19,980 bases of DNA, taken from contig JBFWVT010000088.1 in assembly GCA_050246595.1 (NCBI GenBank), positions 1 through 19,980 of the forward strand, written 5' to 3'. Shown here one piece after another: positions 1 to 9,616 of this stretch (positions are counted from its first letter, which is position 1; every line of letters starts with the position of its first letter). The position numbers and the translations under genes are program-made. The notes beneath the pieces are model-generated. The model saw nothing but the letters and a program-made list of their open reading frames with translations. It did not search any database and was not told the origin of the DNA. This DNA comes from DATARH01 sp050246595 (GTDB lineage: Bacteria > Pseudomonadota > Alphaproteobacteria > ATCC43930 > CGMCC-115725).

Positions 1-40
1 GGGGTGGGGGGGGCGCCAAAGGATGGAGAACGGCGCCGGC

Positions 41-97
41 CCTCACCCGGTCGCCGCTGTCGTGGCGACCACCCTCTCCCGCAATGCGGGAGAGGGG
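41..97. repeat. Palindromic intergenic repeat (REP-like), two hairpins
   Basis: Two adjacent hairpins lie just beyond the clpB stop. The first pairs GGTCGCC (49-55) with GGCGACC (64-70). The second is a perfect 11-bp stem, CCCTCTCCCGC (72-82) with GCGGGAGAGGG (86-96), closed by a 3-base loop. The CCTCACCC and CCCTCTCC words recur in the larger array at 19788-19918, so both probably belong to one dispersed family. The 72-96 hairpin lies 14 bases past the clpB stop and could end or protect that transcript, but no T-run follows it in the clpB direction. Confidence 0.7.
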
Positions 98-109
98 CAT
101 TACAGTCGC

Positions 110-2800
<2,691 letters not shown>

Positions 2801-2890
2801 TTGGCACTCCGTCCGCAAATGCCCGTCCTCGAAAGGCCCGGGAGGCGCCCCCCACGATCCGCCCGATGCGCGACCGCCCGGCGCCGGGAC

Positions 2891-2920
2891 ATAGGTGGGG
2901 ACCCTCAAACCCCCTTTCAA
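2891..2920 (-). promoter_or_regulatory. Sigma-32 (RpoH)-type heat-shock promoter of clpB
   Basis: On the minus strand TTGAAA (2920-2915) is followed after 14 bases by CCCCACCTAT (2900-2891). This closely matches the RpoH pattern CTTGAAA-N13-15-CCCCATNT. Transcription should start near 2884, giving a leader of about 85 bases before the TTG start codon. A heat-shock promoter in front of clpB is what the family leads one to expect. Confidence 0.8.
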
Positions 2921-3065
2921 TGTTGTATTTTTCTCATTTGCAGCAAAGCACCAGGATCGGGCAGTCCCGCAGAGTACTCGTCAGGCAGGAGTCAAATTGT
3001 TACCAAAATCATATACCGTAGAAAACCAGTAAACATCGTCAGAGTCTCTCGGGTTTTTTCGGTCG

Positions 3066-3857
3066 TCAATCCGTCATCAACCGCTCTGTGATCGGCAGCG
3101 TCGCGGCGCGCGGTGCATGGCGGCCGCCGAATGCCATAAGCCGGTTTATCACGCCGGCGATCACGATGCGGCGTCCGACCATAAGAGCCTGATATCCGAT
3201 CCGGGCGACCCTGTCGGCCGGCATCATGTGGCGCAACCGGCGCGCGATCACCGCGTGCCGTGCCCCGGCAACCTCAAAGAAATCGGTGGCCGTGGCGCCG
3301 GGGCACAGCGTCGTGACCGTGACACCGGTGCCGCGCAGCTCGTGCGCCAGCGCCTCACCGAGGCTGAGCACATAGGCCTTGCTGGCGTAGTAGACCGCTG
3401 CGCCGGGACCGGGCTGAAACCCGGCGACCGATCCGACCAGCATGATCCTTCCATGCCCGCGGGCAATCATGCCGGGCAGCAACAGCCGGGTCAGCTCGGT
3501 CAGCGCGACGATATTGATCTGGAGCATCTCCGCGACGCGCGCCGGATCGATGCGATCAAAGCGGCCGAGCCCGCCGAGACCGGCATTGTTGATCAGCACG
3601 TCAATGCTCAGGCCGCGTCTCTCGATGTCCCCGGCGAGTTGCGCGGCGGCGCCGGGCTGAGACAGATCGGCCGCGATCACGGTCGTTTCGACCCCGATCC
3701 GGCGGAACTCCTGGGCCAGCTCCTGCATCTGCTCGGTGCTGCGCCCGCTGAGCACGAGGTCATGGCCGTGCCCGGCCAATTCGCGCGCCAATGCAGCGCC
3801 GATGCCGCGCGAGGCGCCGGTCACGAGAGCGAGAGGGCGACGGGTGCTGCTGTCCAT
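3066..3857 (-). CDS. Short-chain dehydrogenase/reductase (SDR)
   Basis: Rossmann-fold NAD(P)-dependent oxidoreductase of the classical SDR family, 263 residues. It shows the cofactor glycine motif TGASRGIG near the N-terminus, the NNAG structural motif, the catalytic Ser in VGSVAG, and the YYASK catalytic Tyr/Lys pair. The substrate cannot be told from sequence. The C-terminus (VIAGVINRLMAF) resembles the membrane-facing tail of DltE-like or acyl-lipid SDRs, but that is only a guess. The ATG at 3857 is preferred because GAGG lies nine bases upstream; an in-frame GTG at 3872 overlaps the stop of the upstream gene (GTGA) but has no close ribosome site. It is probably co-transcribed with the phosphatase-fold gene upstream. 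The 145 bases downstream (2921-3065) are visibly more AT-rich and hold no gene I can support. Confidence 0.9.
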   Translation of the reverse strand: MDSSTRRPLALVTGASRGIGAALARELAGHGHDLVLSGRSTEQMQELAQEFRRIGVETTVIAADLSQPGAAAQLAGDIERRGLSIDVLINNAGLGGLGRFDRIDPARVAEMLQINIVALTELTRLLLPGMIARGHGRIMLVGSVAGFQPGPGAAVYYASKAYVLSLGEALAHELRGTGVTVTTLCPGATATDFFEVAGARHAVIARRLRHMMPADRVARIGYQALMVGRRIVIAGVINRLMAFGGRHAPRAATLPITERLMTD

Positions 3858-3868
3858 GTCCTGTCGCC

Positions 3869-5059
3869 TCACGGTCGAACCGGCGATATTTCTCCGGCGG
3901 GCGTGGCCGCATCCGCGGGCACCGCGGGCGCGGGGCCGTCGGCCGGCGCGGGGAATTTGACGGGCGGCGGGGCGACAGCCGCCTGGTCTGCCGTGCCTTG
4001 TCCTCGCAGCACCGCCGTCCTTGCCTCTTCGAGATCACCCGGCCACATCGGCGGCGGTGACTGCCATACCGCCGCAGCCGGATTGAAGCACAGCTCGGCC
4101 AGATAGGGGCGGTGATCCGACCCGAACTCAGGCAATACCCGCAACCCGGTCAGCGTAAAATTCTGGCCGGGCAGGATGTGGTCGAGCGGCCATTTCAGCA
4201 CCGGGTTTTCGGCGTTCCAGGTGATGTAGAAACCGCGTCCGATGCGCGGGTCCAGCAACCGCCCGACCCGCTTTGCCAGATCGATCGTATCCTCCCACGG
4301 AACCGCGTTGAGATCGCCGGCGACAACATGCGGCAGGTTGTCGTCATGCGCCGCCAGGGCGGTCGCCAGGATCTGCGCGTCGCGTTCGGCCGTGCTCTGG
4401 CCCGGAAGCGGCGGCGGCGGATGCAGCGCATAAAGACGGATCGGCTGATCGGAGGGCAGCCGGACGCCGGTGAATACCGACGGCTCGCGCGACCCCGTTA
4501 GAAACCGAACCTCCGGGTCGATCAGCGGGTAGCGCGAGAACAGCGCGGCGCCGAAATAATTCGGCTGCGCCTGCGTGATGGAGTGCGGCATCGTTGCGGC
4601 AAGCGGCGCCAGGTGTCGCAGCCACCACTCGTCGACTTCCTGGAGCCAGGCGATATCGGGATCGACCTGGCGGACCATGTTCAGCAGCCGGTTGTCGTGC
4701 TCGGTCGTCATCCGAAGATTGACCGTTAGCAGCCGCAGCCGGTTGCCCGGCGCGCAGGTCTCGGTCGCGATCTGATTGGGCGGCGCCAGGGCGGTATAGG
4801 GATGAAGCACGTAAGCCTGCCAGGCGATCACGCCGGCGAGGGCGAACAGCGCCAGCCGGCTCACCCGTCCTTGCGAGACCAGCAGCAACAGCAGCCATAC
4901 CGCGGCGCTGGCGAGCAGGATCTGTATTCTCGGAAAATCGAAATAGCGGACCCACCACATATTGCCGGGGATTGCCGGGATTATCGTCGCCGCGATGCCG
5001 ACTACCGCCAGCCCGATCAGCAGCCATCTCGCGACCCGACTGAGCATTCGAATGAGCAT
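3869..5059 (-). CDS. Membrane-anchored endonuclease/exonuclease/phosphatase family protein
   Basis: 396 residues. The N-terminus holds about three hydrophobic helices (roughly residues 7-30, 43-62 and 68-85), then an EEP-fold domain like that of DNase I and inositol phosphatases. The motifs are in order: TVNLRM, LQEVD (metal-binding Glu), YALHPPPP, GDLNAVPWED (Asp249/Asn251), PLDHIL and GSDHRPY (Asp315/His316). The catalytic set looks complete, so an active phosphodiesterase or phosphatase facing the periplasm is likely; the substrate is unknown. The last 60 or so residues are a Pro/Ala-rich tail. The ATG at 5059 is chosen over an upstream TTG at 5125 because GGAGAGG lies eight bases before it. 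Its stop lies close to, and possibly overlaps, the start of the SDR gene, so the two are likely one transcript. Confidence 0.88.
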   Translation of the reverse strand: MLIRMLSRVARWLLIGLAVVGIAATIIPAIPGNMWWVRYFDFPRIQILLASAAVWLLLLLVSQGRVSRLALFALAGVIAWQAYVLHPYTALAPPNQIATETCAPGNRLRLLTVNLRMTTEHDNRLLNMVRQVDPDIAWLQEVDEWWLRHLAPLAATMPHSITQAQPNYFGAALFSRYPLIDPEVRFLTGSREPSVFTGVRLPSDQPIRLYALHPPPPLPGQSTAERDAQILATALAAHDDNLPHVVAGDLNAVPWEDTIDLAKRVGRLLDPRIGRGFYITWNAENPVLKWPLDHILPGQNFTLTGLRVLPEFGSDHRPYLAELCFNPAAAVWQSPPPMWPGDLEEARTAVLRGQGTADQAAVAPPPVKFPAPADGPAPAVPADAATPAGEISPVRP

Positions 5060-5203
5060 CGGCGCAGCCTCTCCGGCGCGATGATTGGGTGACGCTCGCA
5101 CCTGCGGCACGGCGCCCTTTATCAAGCGGGCAATTCAGTAACGCGACAATGTACCTGAAGTTGCGAGAGCCGGCATTTCCGGGGCGGCGGCCGATCCGGC
5201 GGT

Positions 5204-5485
5204 TCAGAGACGCGAATCGCGGCGGCGTGCGTGTCGGACCGCGAAGATTTCGACATCGGCTCCGCGTCGGCGATAGGACAGGATATAGTCGCCAACGACG
5301 AGCCGGCGCGTTCCGGGGCGAGCGCCGGACGCTCCGGAATCGGGGAAATCCGCGAGTTGTCTCTCAGCCCTTCGAAGCAGTGCTCTGAAACGCTCCGCGG
5401 GCCGCTCACCATATTCGGACAGGAAGGCGATGATCTCCTCCGCCTCGGCCGCGGCGCGTCTTGAATAGATGACCGAGACGGTCAC
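5204..5485 (-). CDS. ParE/RelE-superfamily toxin of a type II toxin-antitoxin pair
   Basis: 93-residue basic protein with the ParE layout: a beta strand (VSVIYSRRAAAEAEEI), a helical pair (FLSEYGERPAERFRALLRRAERQLADFP), then a C-terminal sheet (GTRRLVVGDYILSYRRRG, VEIFAVRHARR). ParE-family toxins act on DNA gyrase and RelE-type ones on ribosome-bound mRNA; the sequence does not decide which. The GTG start at 5485 overlaps the antitoxin stop as GTGA, so it is translationally coupled to the antitoxin as in most such modules. The C-terminal His-Ala-Arg-Arg segment fits the active ParE/YoeB-like end, so the toxin appears intact. Confidence 0.87.
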   Translation of the reverse strand: MTVSVIYSRRAAAEAEEIIAFLSEYGERPAERFRALLRRAERQLADFPDSGASGARPGTRRLVVGDYILSYRRRGADVEIFAVRHARRRDSRL

Positions 5486-5766
5486 TTGTCATGCGCACGC
5501 TGTTGCGTTGCGCGAGCCGTTATCCTTGCCAATTTTTCGTGCAGGTCATCCGCCGAAACGTATTCGCCCCGGTCAAGTTCCGCCAAGCTCTCGCTGTCCT
5601 CGGCGATTTCCGCCCCCTCGCCATCTTCGAGATATTCGCGCAATGCGCGCAGCATGACCCATTCGCGCGGGCGTTCGAGAGCGGCAGCGAGCTTGTCGTA
5701 AGCCTCAAGCATGTCGCCCGGCACCTCCAGTGAAACCTTTCCCGGTATTGCCTGGTCGTCCGGCAT
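5482..5766 (-). CDS. Ribbon-helix-helix (CopG/ParD-type) antitoxin
   Basis: 94-residue acidic protein. The N-terminal half (GKVSLEVPGDMLEAYDKLAA) fits a ribbon-helix-helix DNA-binding fold. The C-terminal half (EDSESLAELDRGEYVSADDL) is the toxin-wrapping tail usual in ParD-like antitoxins. It should neutralise the toxin at 5204-5485 and repress its own promoter. The ATG at 5766 has GGGAG nine bases upstream; a longer in-frame reading to 5925 would run into SURF1 and has no family resemblance. It lies 70 bases after SURF1 on the same strand, so it may be read through from the cox operon or use its own promoter around the inverted repeats at 5780-5826. Confidence 0.87.
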   Translation of the reverse strand: MPDDQAIPGKVSLEVPGDMLEAYDKLAAALERPREWVMLRALREYLEDGEGAEIAEDSESLAELDRGEYVSADDLHEKLARITARATQQRAHDK

Positions 5767-5779
5767 CGGTCGCACTCCC

Positions 5780-5826
5780 GCAACTCGTTGCTTCCGCAGT
5801 AGCACATGACGCCGAGGGAGCGGAAG
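5780..5826. promoter_or_regulatory. Inverted repeats between SURF1 and the antitoxin (possible operator or terminator)
   Basis: Two inverted repeats sit in the 70-base gap. GCAAC-(TC)-GTTGC at 5780-5791 is a compact 12-base palindrome just upstream of the antitoxin ribosome site, typical in size for a ribbon-helix-helix operator half. CTTCCGC (5791-5797) pairs with GCGGAAG (5820-5826) across a 22-base loop. Autoregulation by the antitoxin is the natural reading; a hairpin at the end of SURF1 is the alternative. No strong -35/-10 pair was seen. Confidence 0.35.
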
Positions 5827-5836
5827 ATAAAGGGTG

Positions 5837-6559
5837 TCAGTCCCGGCGCGGGGTTCCGGCCTGCCGCCGCCACGCGATATAGACGGCGATCGCCGCCGCG
5901 GCGAGCGCGAACCAGGTGATCGCATAATTCAGATGATCGTTAGGCAGGTCGATCGGGGTCACGCCGCCTTTCGGCCAGCCATCCGGGTTCGGGGTCGCGT
6001 CGGCGTCGATATAGAACGGCGCGACATCGGGCAGACCGGTCGCTGCCGCCATCGCCGGCAGATCGACCCAGAACCAGTAATTCATATCGGGGCGATTGTC
6101 CGGCACCAGCCAGCCCGGTCTGCCTTTCGGCAGCCGCAACGGACCGGCGACGCGCACAGGTCCGGCGAGCTGGCCGGCAGCGCGCGTTTCCGGGTCCTTC
6201 ATCTGCGAAGGAACAAAGCCGCGATTGATAAAGACGATGCGGCCGTCTCCCAGACGCAGCGGCGTCAATACGTGAAACCCGGACGGGCCGCGGCTCGGCG
6301 AGGCGGCCCCGAGATAGACCTCCTTGTCGTGCAGAAACACGCCCTCGGCAATGACGGGGTGGAATTCGAGACGGCGAGCCTCCTCCAACGTCTGCGGGAC
6401 CGGGACCGGCGCCGATTGCACCGCGGCGCGGCGCTCGGCGATCAGATCGGTTTTCCACTCCAGCCGCTCCAGCTGCCAGAAGCCGAGCGCCAGACAGACG
6501 AGGGTCACGACGGCGGTGAACACGGCCGGGACGAGCTGCGAGCGGGACACGGGGCTCAT
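5837..6559 (-). CDS. surf1: SURF1-family cytochrome oxidase assembly protein
   Basis: 240-residue inner-membrane protein that assists heme a insertion into subunit I of cytochrome c oxidase. The family topology is clear: an N-terminal helix ending in GFWQLERLEWK, a periplasmic domain with GFHVLTPLRL and VFINRGFVP, the NYWFWVDLPAMA segment, and a second helix beginning NDHLNYAITWFALA, ending in a basic tail. The ATG at 6559 overlaps the DUF983 stop as ATGA, which fixes the start; the longer open frame upstream is read through DUF983. It is the last recognisable oxidase gene of the cluster. Length and motifs are normal. Confidence 0.95.
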   Translation of the reverse strand: MSPVSRSQLVPAVFTAVVTLVCLALGFWQLERLEWKTDLIAERRAAVQSAPVPVPQTLEEARRLEFHPVIAEGVFLHDKEVYLGAASPSRGPSGFHVLTPLRLGDGRIVFINRGFVPSQMKDPETRAAGQLAGPVRVAGPLRLPKGRPGWLVPDNRPDMNYWFWVDLPAMAAATGLPDVAPFYIDADATPNPDGWPKGGVTPIDLPNDHLNYAITWFALAAAAIAVYIAWRRQAGTPRRD

Positions 6560-6969
6560 GCAAGCGGCGGCTCGTGCAGAATGCGATGCCGGTACTGCAA
6601 GGCGATCAGCGCCGCCTTGAGCGGCCGCAGCATCGCGATCGCACCGACGACGATCAGCGGCGTCCACAGCGTCATGTGAACCCAGATCGGCGGTGCAAAG
6701 CGAAGCTCGACCCAGAAAGCGAACCCGACAACGATCAGCCCGAGGAAAAAGATCGCAAAGACCGCCGGCCCGTCGCCGGCATCCTGTCCGGACAGGTCGA
6801 GCCCGCAGACCAGGCAAACCGGCCGCACGTTCAGCAGACCGGCGAACAAGGGTCCCTCGCCGCAACGCGGGCAGCGGCAGGCCAGGGCGGCCCGCAACAA
6901 CGGGACCGGCGCGAACCGTTCCGCTCCGTCGCGCACCCGATTGCCGTCAGGCTCCGACGCGCCGCTCAA
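6556..6969 (-). CDS. DUF983 family membrane protein
   Basis: 137-residue protein of the DUF983 family, often found beside coxC in alphaproteobacteria. It has a two-Cys pair CRCPRCGEG and a second CLVCG, which together look like a small zinc-ribbon. Two hydrophobic helices follow (VFAIFFLGLIVVGFAFWVE and MTLWTPLIVVGAIAMLRPLKA). Its function is unknown; the location suggests a part in oxidase assembly. The start is taken as the TTG at 6969, which overlaps the coxC stop as TTGA; a GTG at 6936 is the alternative. Neither has a strong ribosome site, so translation probably depends on coupling to coxC. Confidence 0.85.
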   Translation of the reverse strand: MSGASEPDGNRVRDGAERFAPVPLLRAALACRCPRCGEGPLFAGLLNVRPVCLVCGLDLSGQDAGDGPAVFAIFFLGLIVVGFAFWVELRFAPPIWVHMTLWTPLIVVGAIAMLRPLKAALIALQYRHRILHEPPLA

Positions 6970-7874
6970 TGCGCCGCCGGTACCGCGTTGCCCATGCCCC
7001 ACCAATAAATGCAGACAAACAGGAACAGCCAGACAACGTCGACAAAATGCCAGTACCAGGCGGCGGCCTCGAAGCCGAAATGGTGATCCGGCTTGAAATG
7101 GCCTTGGATGGCCCGCCACAGGCACACGGCGAGAAAAATCGTCCCGACGATCACGTGGAATCCGTGAAATCCGGTCGCCAGAAAGAAGGTGGACGGATAG
7201 ATGCCGCCGGCTCCGGGCACGCCGGGTTCGAAGCGCATGCTGAACGCGGCGTGCGCGTATTCATAGGCTTGTAGCGCGGTAAAGGAGACCCCGAGCAGCA
7301 CGGTCAGCGTCAGACCCTGGATCAGCCCCTTGCGGTCGCCTTCGAGCAGCGAATGATGCGCCCAGGTCACCGTGGTTCCCGACAGCAGCAGGATCAGCGT
7401 GTTCAGAAACGGCAGGCTCCACGGATCGAACGGGTGAATACCCGCGGGCGGCCATACGCCTTCGGCCGGGAACAGCGACGCCGAGAAGAAGGCCCAGAAA
7501 AAGGCCGCGAAAAACATCACCTCGGAGGCGATGAACAGGGCCATCCCGTAGCGCAGCCCAAGCTGCACGACCGGGGTGTGCATGCCCTGAAACGTCGCCT
7601 CGCGGATCACGTCGCGCCACCACACCGCCATCGACGCCAAGACGGCGATGACGCCGATGATCAGCAGCCACCAATGTCCACCATGCATATAGAGGATGCC
7701 GCCAAACGCCAGCAGCCCGGCCGCGATTGACATGACGATCGGCCACGGGCTCGGATCGACCAGATGATAGGGATGCTTCGGCGGTCCGTGTCCGTGGCCA
7801 TGGGCGTGCCCATGGCCCTGCCCGTGTGCGTCGGCATGAGCGGGAAGAGGCGCGGTGACGTGCGTGTCGGTCAT
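6966..7874 (-). CDS. coxC: Cytochrome c oxidase subunit III
   Basis: 302-residue polytopic subunit III of the aa3-type oxidase, which binds lipids and stabilises the catalytic subunit. The family landmark HPYHLVDPSPWP opens the conserved part; FWAFFSASLFPAEGVWPP and the final HFVDVVWLFLFVCIYWWG are classical. The seven-helix core looks complete. The ATG at 7874 has GGCGGAC upstream; a TTG at 7889 is less likely. The N-terminus is unusual: residues 5-29 contain eight histidines, mostly as alternating His-Gly or His-Ala, ahead of the normal start of the fold. It lies 29 bases after ctaG. Confidence 0.97.
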   Translation of the reverse strand: MTDTHVTAPLPAHADAHGQGHGHAHGHGHGPPKHPYHLVDPSPWPIVMSIAAGLLAFGGILYMHGGHWWLLIIGVIAVLASMAVWWRDVIREATFQGMHTPVVQLGLRYGMALFIASEVMFFAAFFWAFFSASLFPAEGVWPPAGIHPFDPWSLPFLNTLILLLSGTTVTWAHHSLLEGDRKGLIQGLTLTVLLGVSFTALQAYEYAHAAFSMRFEPGVPGAGGIYPSTFFLATGFHGFHVIVGTIFLAVCLWRAIQGHFKPDHHFGFEAAAWYWHFVDVVWLFLFVCIYWWGMGNAVPAAH

Positions 7875-7903
7875 GTTCTGTCCGCCCAAATCGGTCGTTT
7901 TGC

Positions 7904-8509
7904 TCAGTTCACAGTCCGGGTCACAGTCCGGGCCGACCCGGCCGCGCCCGCCACCGGATGCGGCGCCGCGGCATCGAGCTTGCGAAACATTGTGTAGGAC
8001 AGCGTGATCGTGGTCACGTCACGGGTCGACGGATCTTTCACCAGATCGGGGTCGACAAAAAAGCTCACGCCCATGTCGAGGCTCTGGCCCGGCGCCAGAT
8101 GCTGCTCGTTAAAGCAGAAGCATTGCAGCTTGTCGAAATAGATGCCGGTCTTGGTGGGCGTCACGTTGAACGTGGCGGTGCCGGTTACCGGCTCCGAGCC
8201 GCGATTGGTCGCGCGGTAGAAGATCTCGTGCGGCTCGCCGGGTCGGACCTTGATCGCGCGCGTCAGCGGGCGGAACTCCCACCCGAGATCAGGTGCGGTC
8301 GCGGCGTCAAAGCGGACCGTGACAAACGCGTCGGCCACTTCGTTCGGCGCGGCGGCGGCACGCTGCGGCGTGCCGCCCCAGCCGGTCGCCTGACAGAACA
8401 GGGTGTAGAGCGGCACCGAGGCGAAAGACAGCCCGGTCATTCCGGCGACGACCGAGAGCAGCAGCACGACTGTCGTGCCGTGGTTGCGCCGACGCCCGGC
8501 AGATCCCAT
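7904..8509 (-). CDS. ctaG: Cytochrome c oxidase assembly protein CtaG/Cox11
   Basis: 201-residue copper chaperone that delivers the CuB ion to subunit I. A single N-terminal helix (about 12-33) is followed by a periplasmic beta-sandwich. The copper-binding Cys pair CFCF (Cys120/Cys122) is present, as are the upstream Cys39 in YTLFCQATGWGG and the conserved GVSFFVDPD segment. The ATG at 8509 is six bases from the end of the small membrane ORF upstream. The C-terminus carries a perfect 12-bp tandem duplication that adds four residues just before the stop. Confidence 0.96.
   Translation of the reverse strand: MGSAGRRRNHGTTVVLLLSVVAGMTGLSFASVPLYTLFCQATGWGGTPQRAAAAPNEVADAFVTVRFDAATAPDLGWEFRPLTRAIKVRPGEPHEIFYRATNRGSEPVTGTATFNVTPTKTGIYFDKLQCFCFNEQHLAPGQSLDMGVSFFVDPDLVKDPSTRDVTTITLSYTMFRKLDAAAPHPVAGAAGSARTVTRTVN
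7909..7932. repeat. Perfect 12-bp tandem duplication at the ctaG 3' end
   Basis: TCACAGTCCGGG occurs twice back to back (7909-7920 and 7921-7932). In the ctaG frame the copies give RTVT then RTVN just before the stop, so the frame is kept. This looks like a slippage duplication in the poorly conserved C-terminal tail. Confidence 0.9.
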
Positions 8510-8512
8510 GGT

Positions 8513-8662
8513 CTAGCCCCCGCTCATGCGGACCAGGCTGATGACATAGAACAGCGCCACCAGCGCCAGCAGCACGATCAACAGCGCGCGGTTGCGGGCC
8601 CGGATGCGGCGCTGCCTTTCGTCCATCGTGCCTTCACCGGCGGTCATCACGCGATTTCTCAT
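8513..8662 (-). CDS. Small single-pass membrane protein between ctaB and ctaG (CoxF-like)
   Basis: A 49-residue ORF fills the gap between ctaB and ctaG. A basic N-terminal part (DERQRRIRARNRA) is followed by one hydrophobic helix (LLIVLLALVALFYVISLV) and a short RMSGG end. This position in alphaproteobacterial cox operons commonly holds a tiny protein of exactly this design, so I take it as a genuine oxidase accessory or assembly protein with the positively charged side in the cytoplasm. The ATG at 8662 directly follows the ctaB stop (TGAATG) with AGGGG upstream; in-frame ATGs at 8647 and 8626 are alternatives. Its function is not known to me. Confidence 0.82.
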   Translation of the reverse strand: MRNRVMTAGEGTMDERQRRIRARNRALLIVLLALVALFYVISLVRMSGG

Positions 8663-9589
8663 TCATGCCCCTGCCGCGATTCGGTCCGCGAGCAGGGCGG
8701 CGAAAATCAGGAACAGGTACAGCAGCGAGAAATGGAACATCTGCCGCGCGCGTTGTACGCCGGCCTCATCGCCCTCGCCCCATACCCGGACGGCGGTCCC
8801 GGTGAACAGGACACTGAGCACGCCGGCGGCAATGCCGTAGAGCGGTCCGGCCATACCGAGGAGAAAAGGAGCCAGCGTCGCGGGCCACAGCATCAGCGTA
8901 TAGAGCAGCATCTGGCGCTTGGTTTCACGCGGCCCCGCGACGACCGGCAGCATCGGCACCCCGGCAGCCGCGTACTCGCCGCTGCGATACAGCGACAGCG
9001 CCCAGAAATGCGGCGGCGTCCAGAAGAAGATGATCGCGAACAGCGCGACCGCGCCCCAGCCGACATCGCCGGTCACCGCGGCCCAGCCGACGATCGGCGG
9101 CAACGCGCCCGCGGCGCCGCCGATCACGATGTTCTGCGGCGTGCGGCGCTTCAGCCACATCGTGTAGACAAAGACATAAAACCCGATCGTCAGCGCCAGC
9201 AGCTCGGCGGCCACCCAGTTGACCGCCAGCCCCATAACCACGACCGAGCCGGTCGCGAGCACGACGCCGAACCCGAGCGCCTCGCCGGGCAGCATCCTGC
9301 CCGCCGGTAACGGCCGCAAGGCGGTGCGCCGCATCACCGCGTCGATGTCGCGGTCATACCACATATTGATCGCGCCCGATGCGCCGGCCCCGACCGAGAT
9401 GCACAGCACGGCGACCGCGGCCAGCACCGGGTGCAGGTGACCCGGCGCGAGAAACATCCCGACAAAGCCAGTGAACACGACGAGCGACATCACCCGCGGC
9501 TTCAGGATCGCGAGGTAATCGCCCACGGCCGCGCCGGCATACCCGCTCGGCACGGTCGATCGGGCAAGAGTTGTCGGCAATTCGCTCAC
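8663..9589 (-). CDS. ctaB: Protoheme IX farnesyltransferase (heme O synthase)
   Basis: 308-residue UbiA-superfamily prenyltransferase that adds a farnesyl group to heme B to give heme O, the precursor of heme A. The first Asp-rich motif NMWYDRDIDAVMRRT, the following LRPLPAGRM, and YTMWLKRRTPQNIVIGG match CyoE/CtaB. About eight to nine hydrophobic helices are visible, so the length is normal. The start is a GTG at 9589 with GGACGGA about nine bases upstream; it lies 27 bases after coxA and is surely in the same operon. Heme A synthase (CtaA) is not in this window. Confidence 0.97.
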   Translation of the reverse strand: MSELPTTLARSTVPSGYAGAAVGDYLAILKPRVMSLVVFTGFVGMFLAPGHLHPVLAAVAVLCISVGAGASGAINMWYDRDIDAVMRRTALRPLPAGRMLPGEALGFGVVLATGSVVVMGLAVNWVAAELLALTIGFYVFVYTMWLKRRTPQNIVIGGAAGALPPIVGWAAVTGDVGWGAVALFAIIFFWTPPHFWALSLYRSGEYAAAGVPMLPVVAGPRETKRQMLLYTLMLWPATLAPFLLGMAGPLYGIAAGVLSVLFTGTAVRVWGEGDEAGVQRARQMFHFSLLYLFLIFAALLADRIAAGA

Positions 9590-9616
9590 CTGACTATCCG
9601 TCCTGCCGCCGCACCG

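Noticed and set aside
1..13. G-rich run at the window edge as a quadruplex or regulatory element
   Set aside because: Too short and cut by the window edge; more simply part of the neighbouring repeat element.
3043..3060. Possible terminator: short AGAG/CTCT palindrome followed by GGGTTTTTT on the plus strand
   Set aside because: The stem is only four base pairs, and no plus-strand gene ends here; in the SDR direction the T-run becomes an A-run before the stem.
3117..4106. Plus-strand 329-codon open frame opposite the SDR and phosphatase-fold genes
   Set aside because: Spans two genuine minus-strand genes and shows no domain; GC-driven shadow.
7958..9310. Plus-strand 450-codon open frame opposite ctaG and ctaB
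   Set aside because: Rich in Arg, His, Gln and Asp with no fold signature; it lies opposite genes with clear family motifs.
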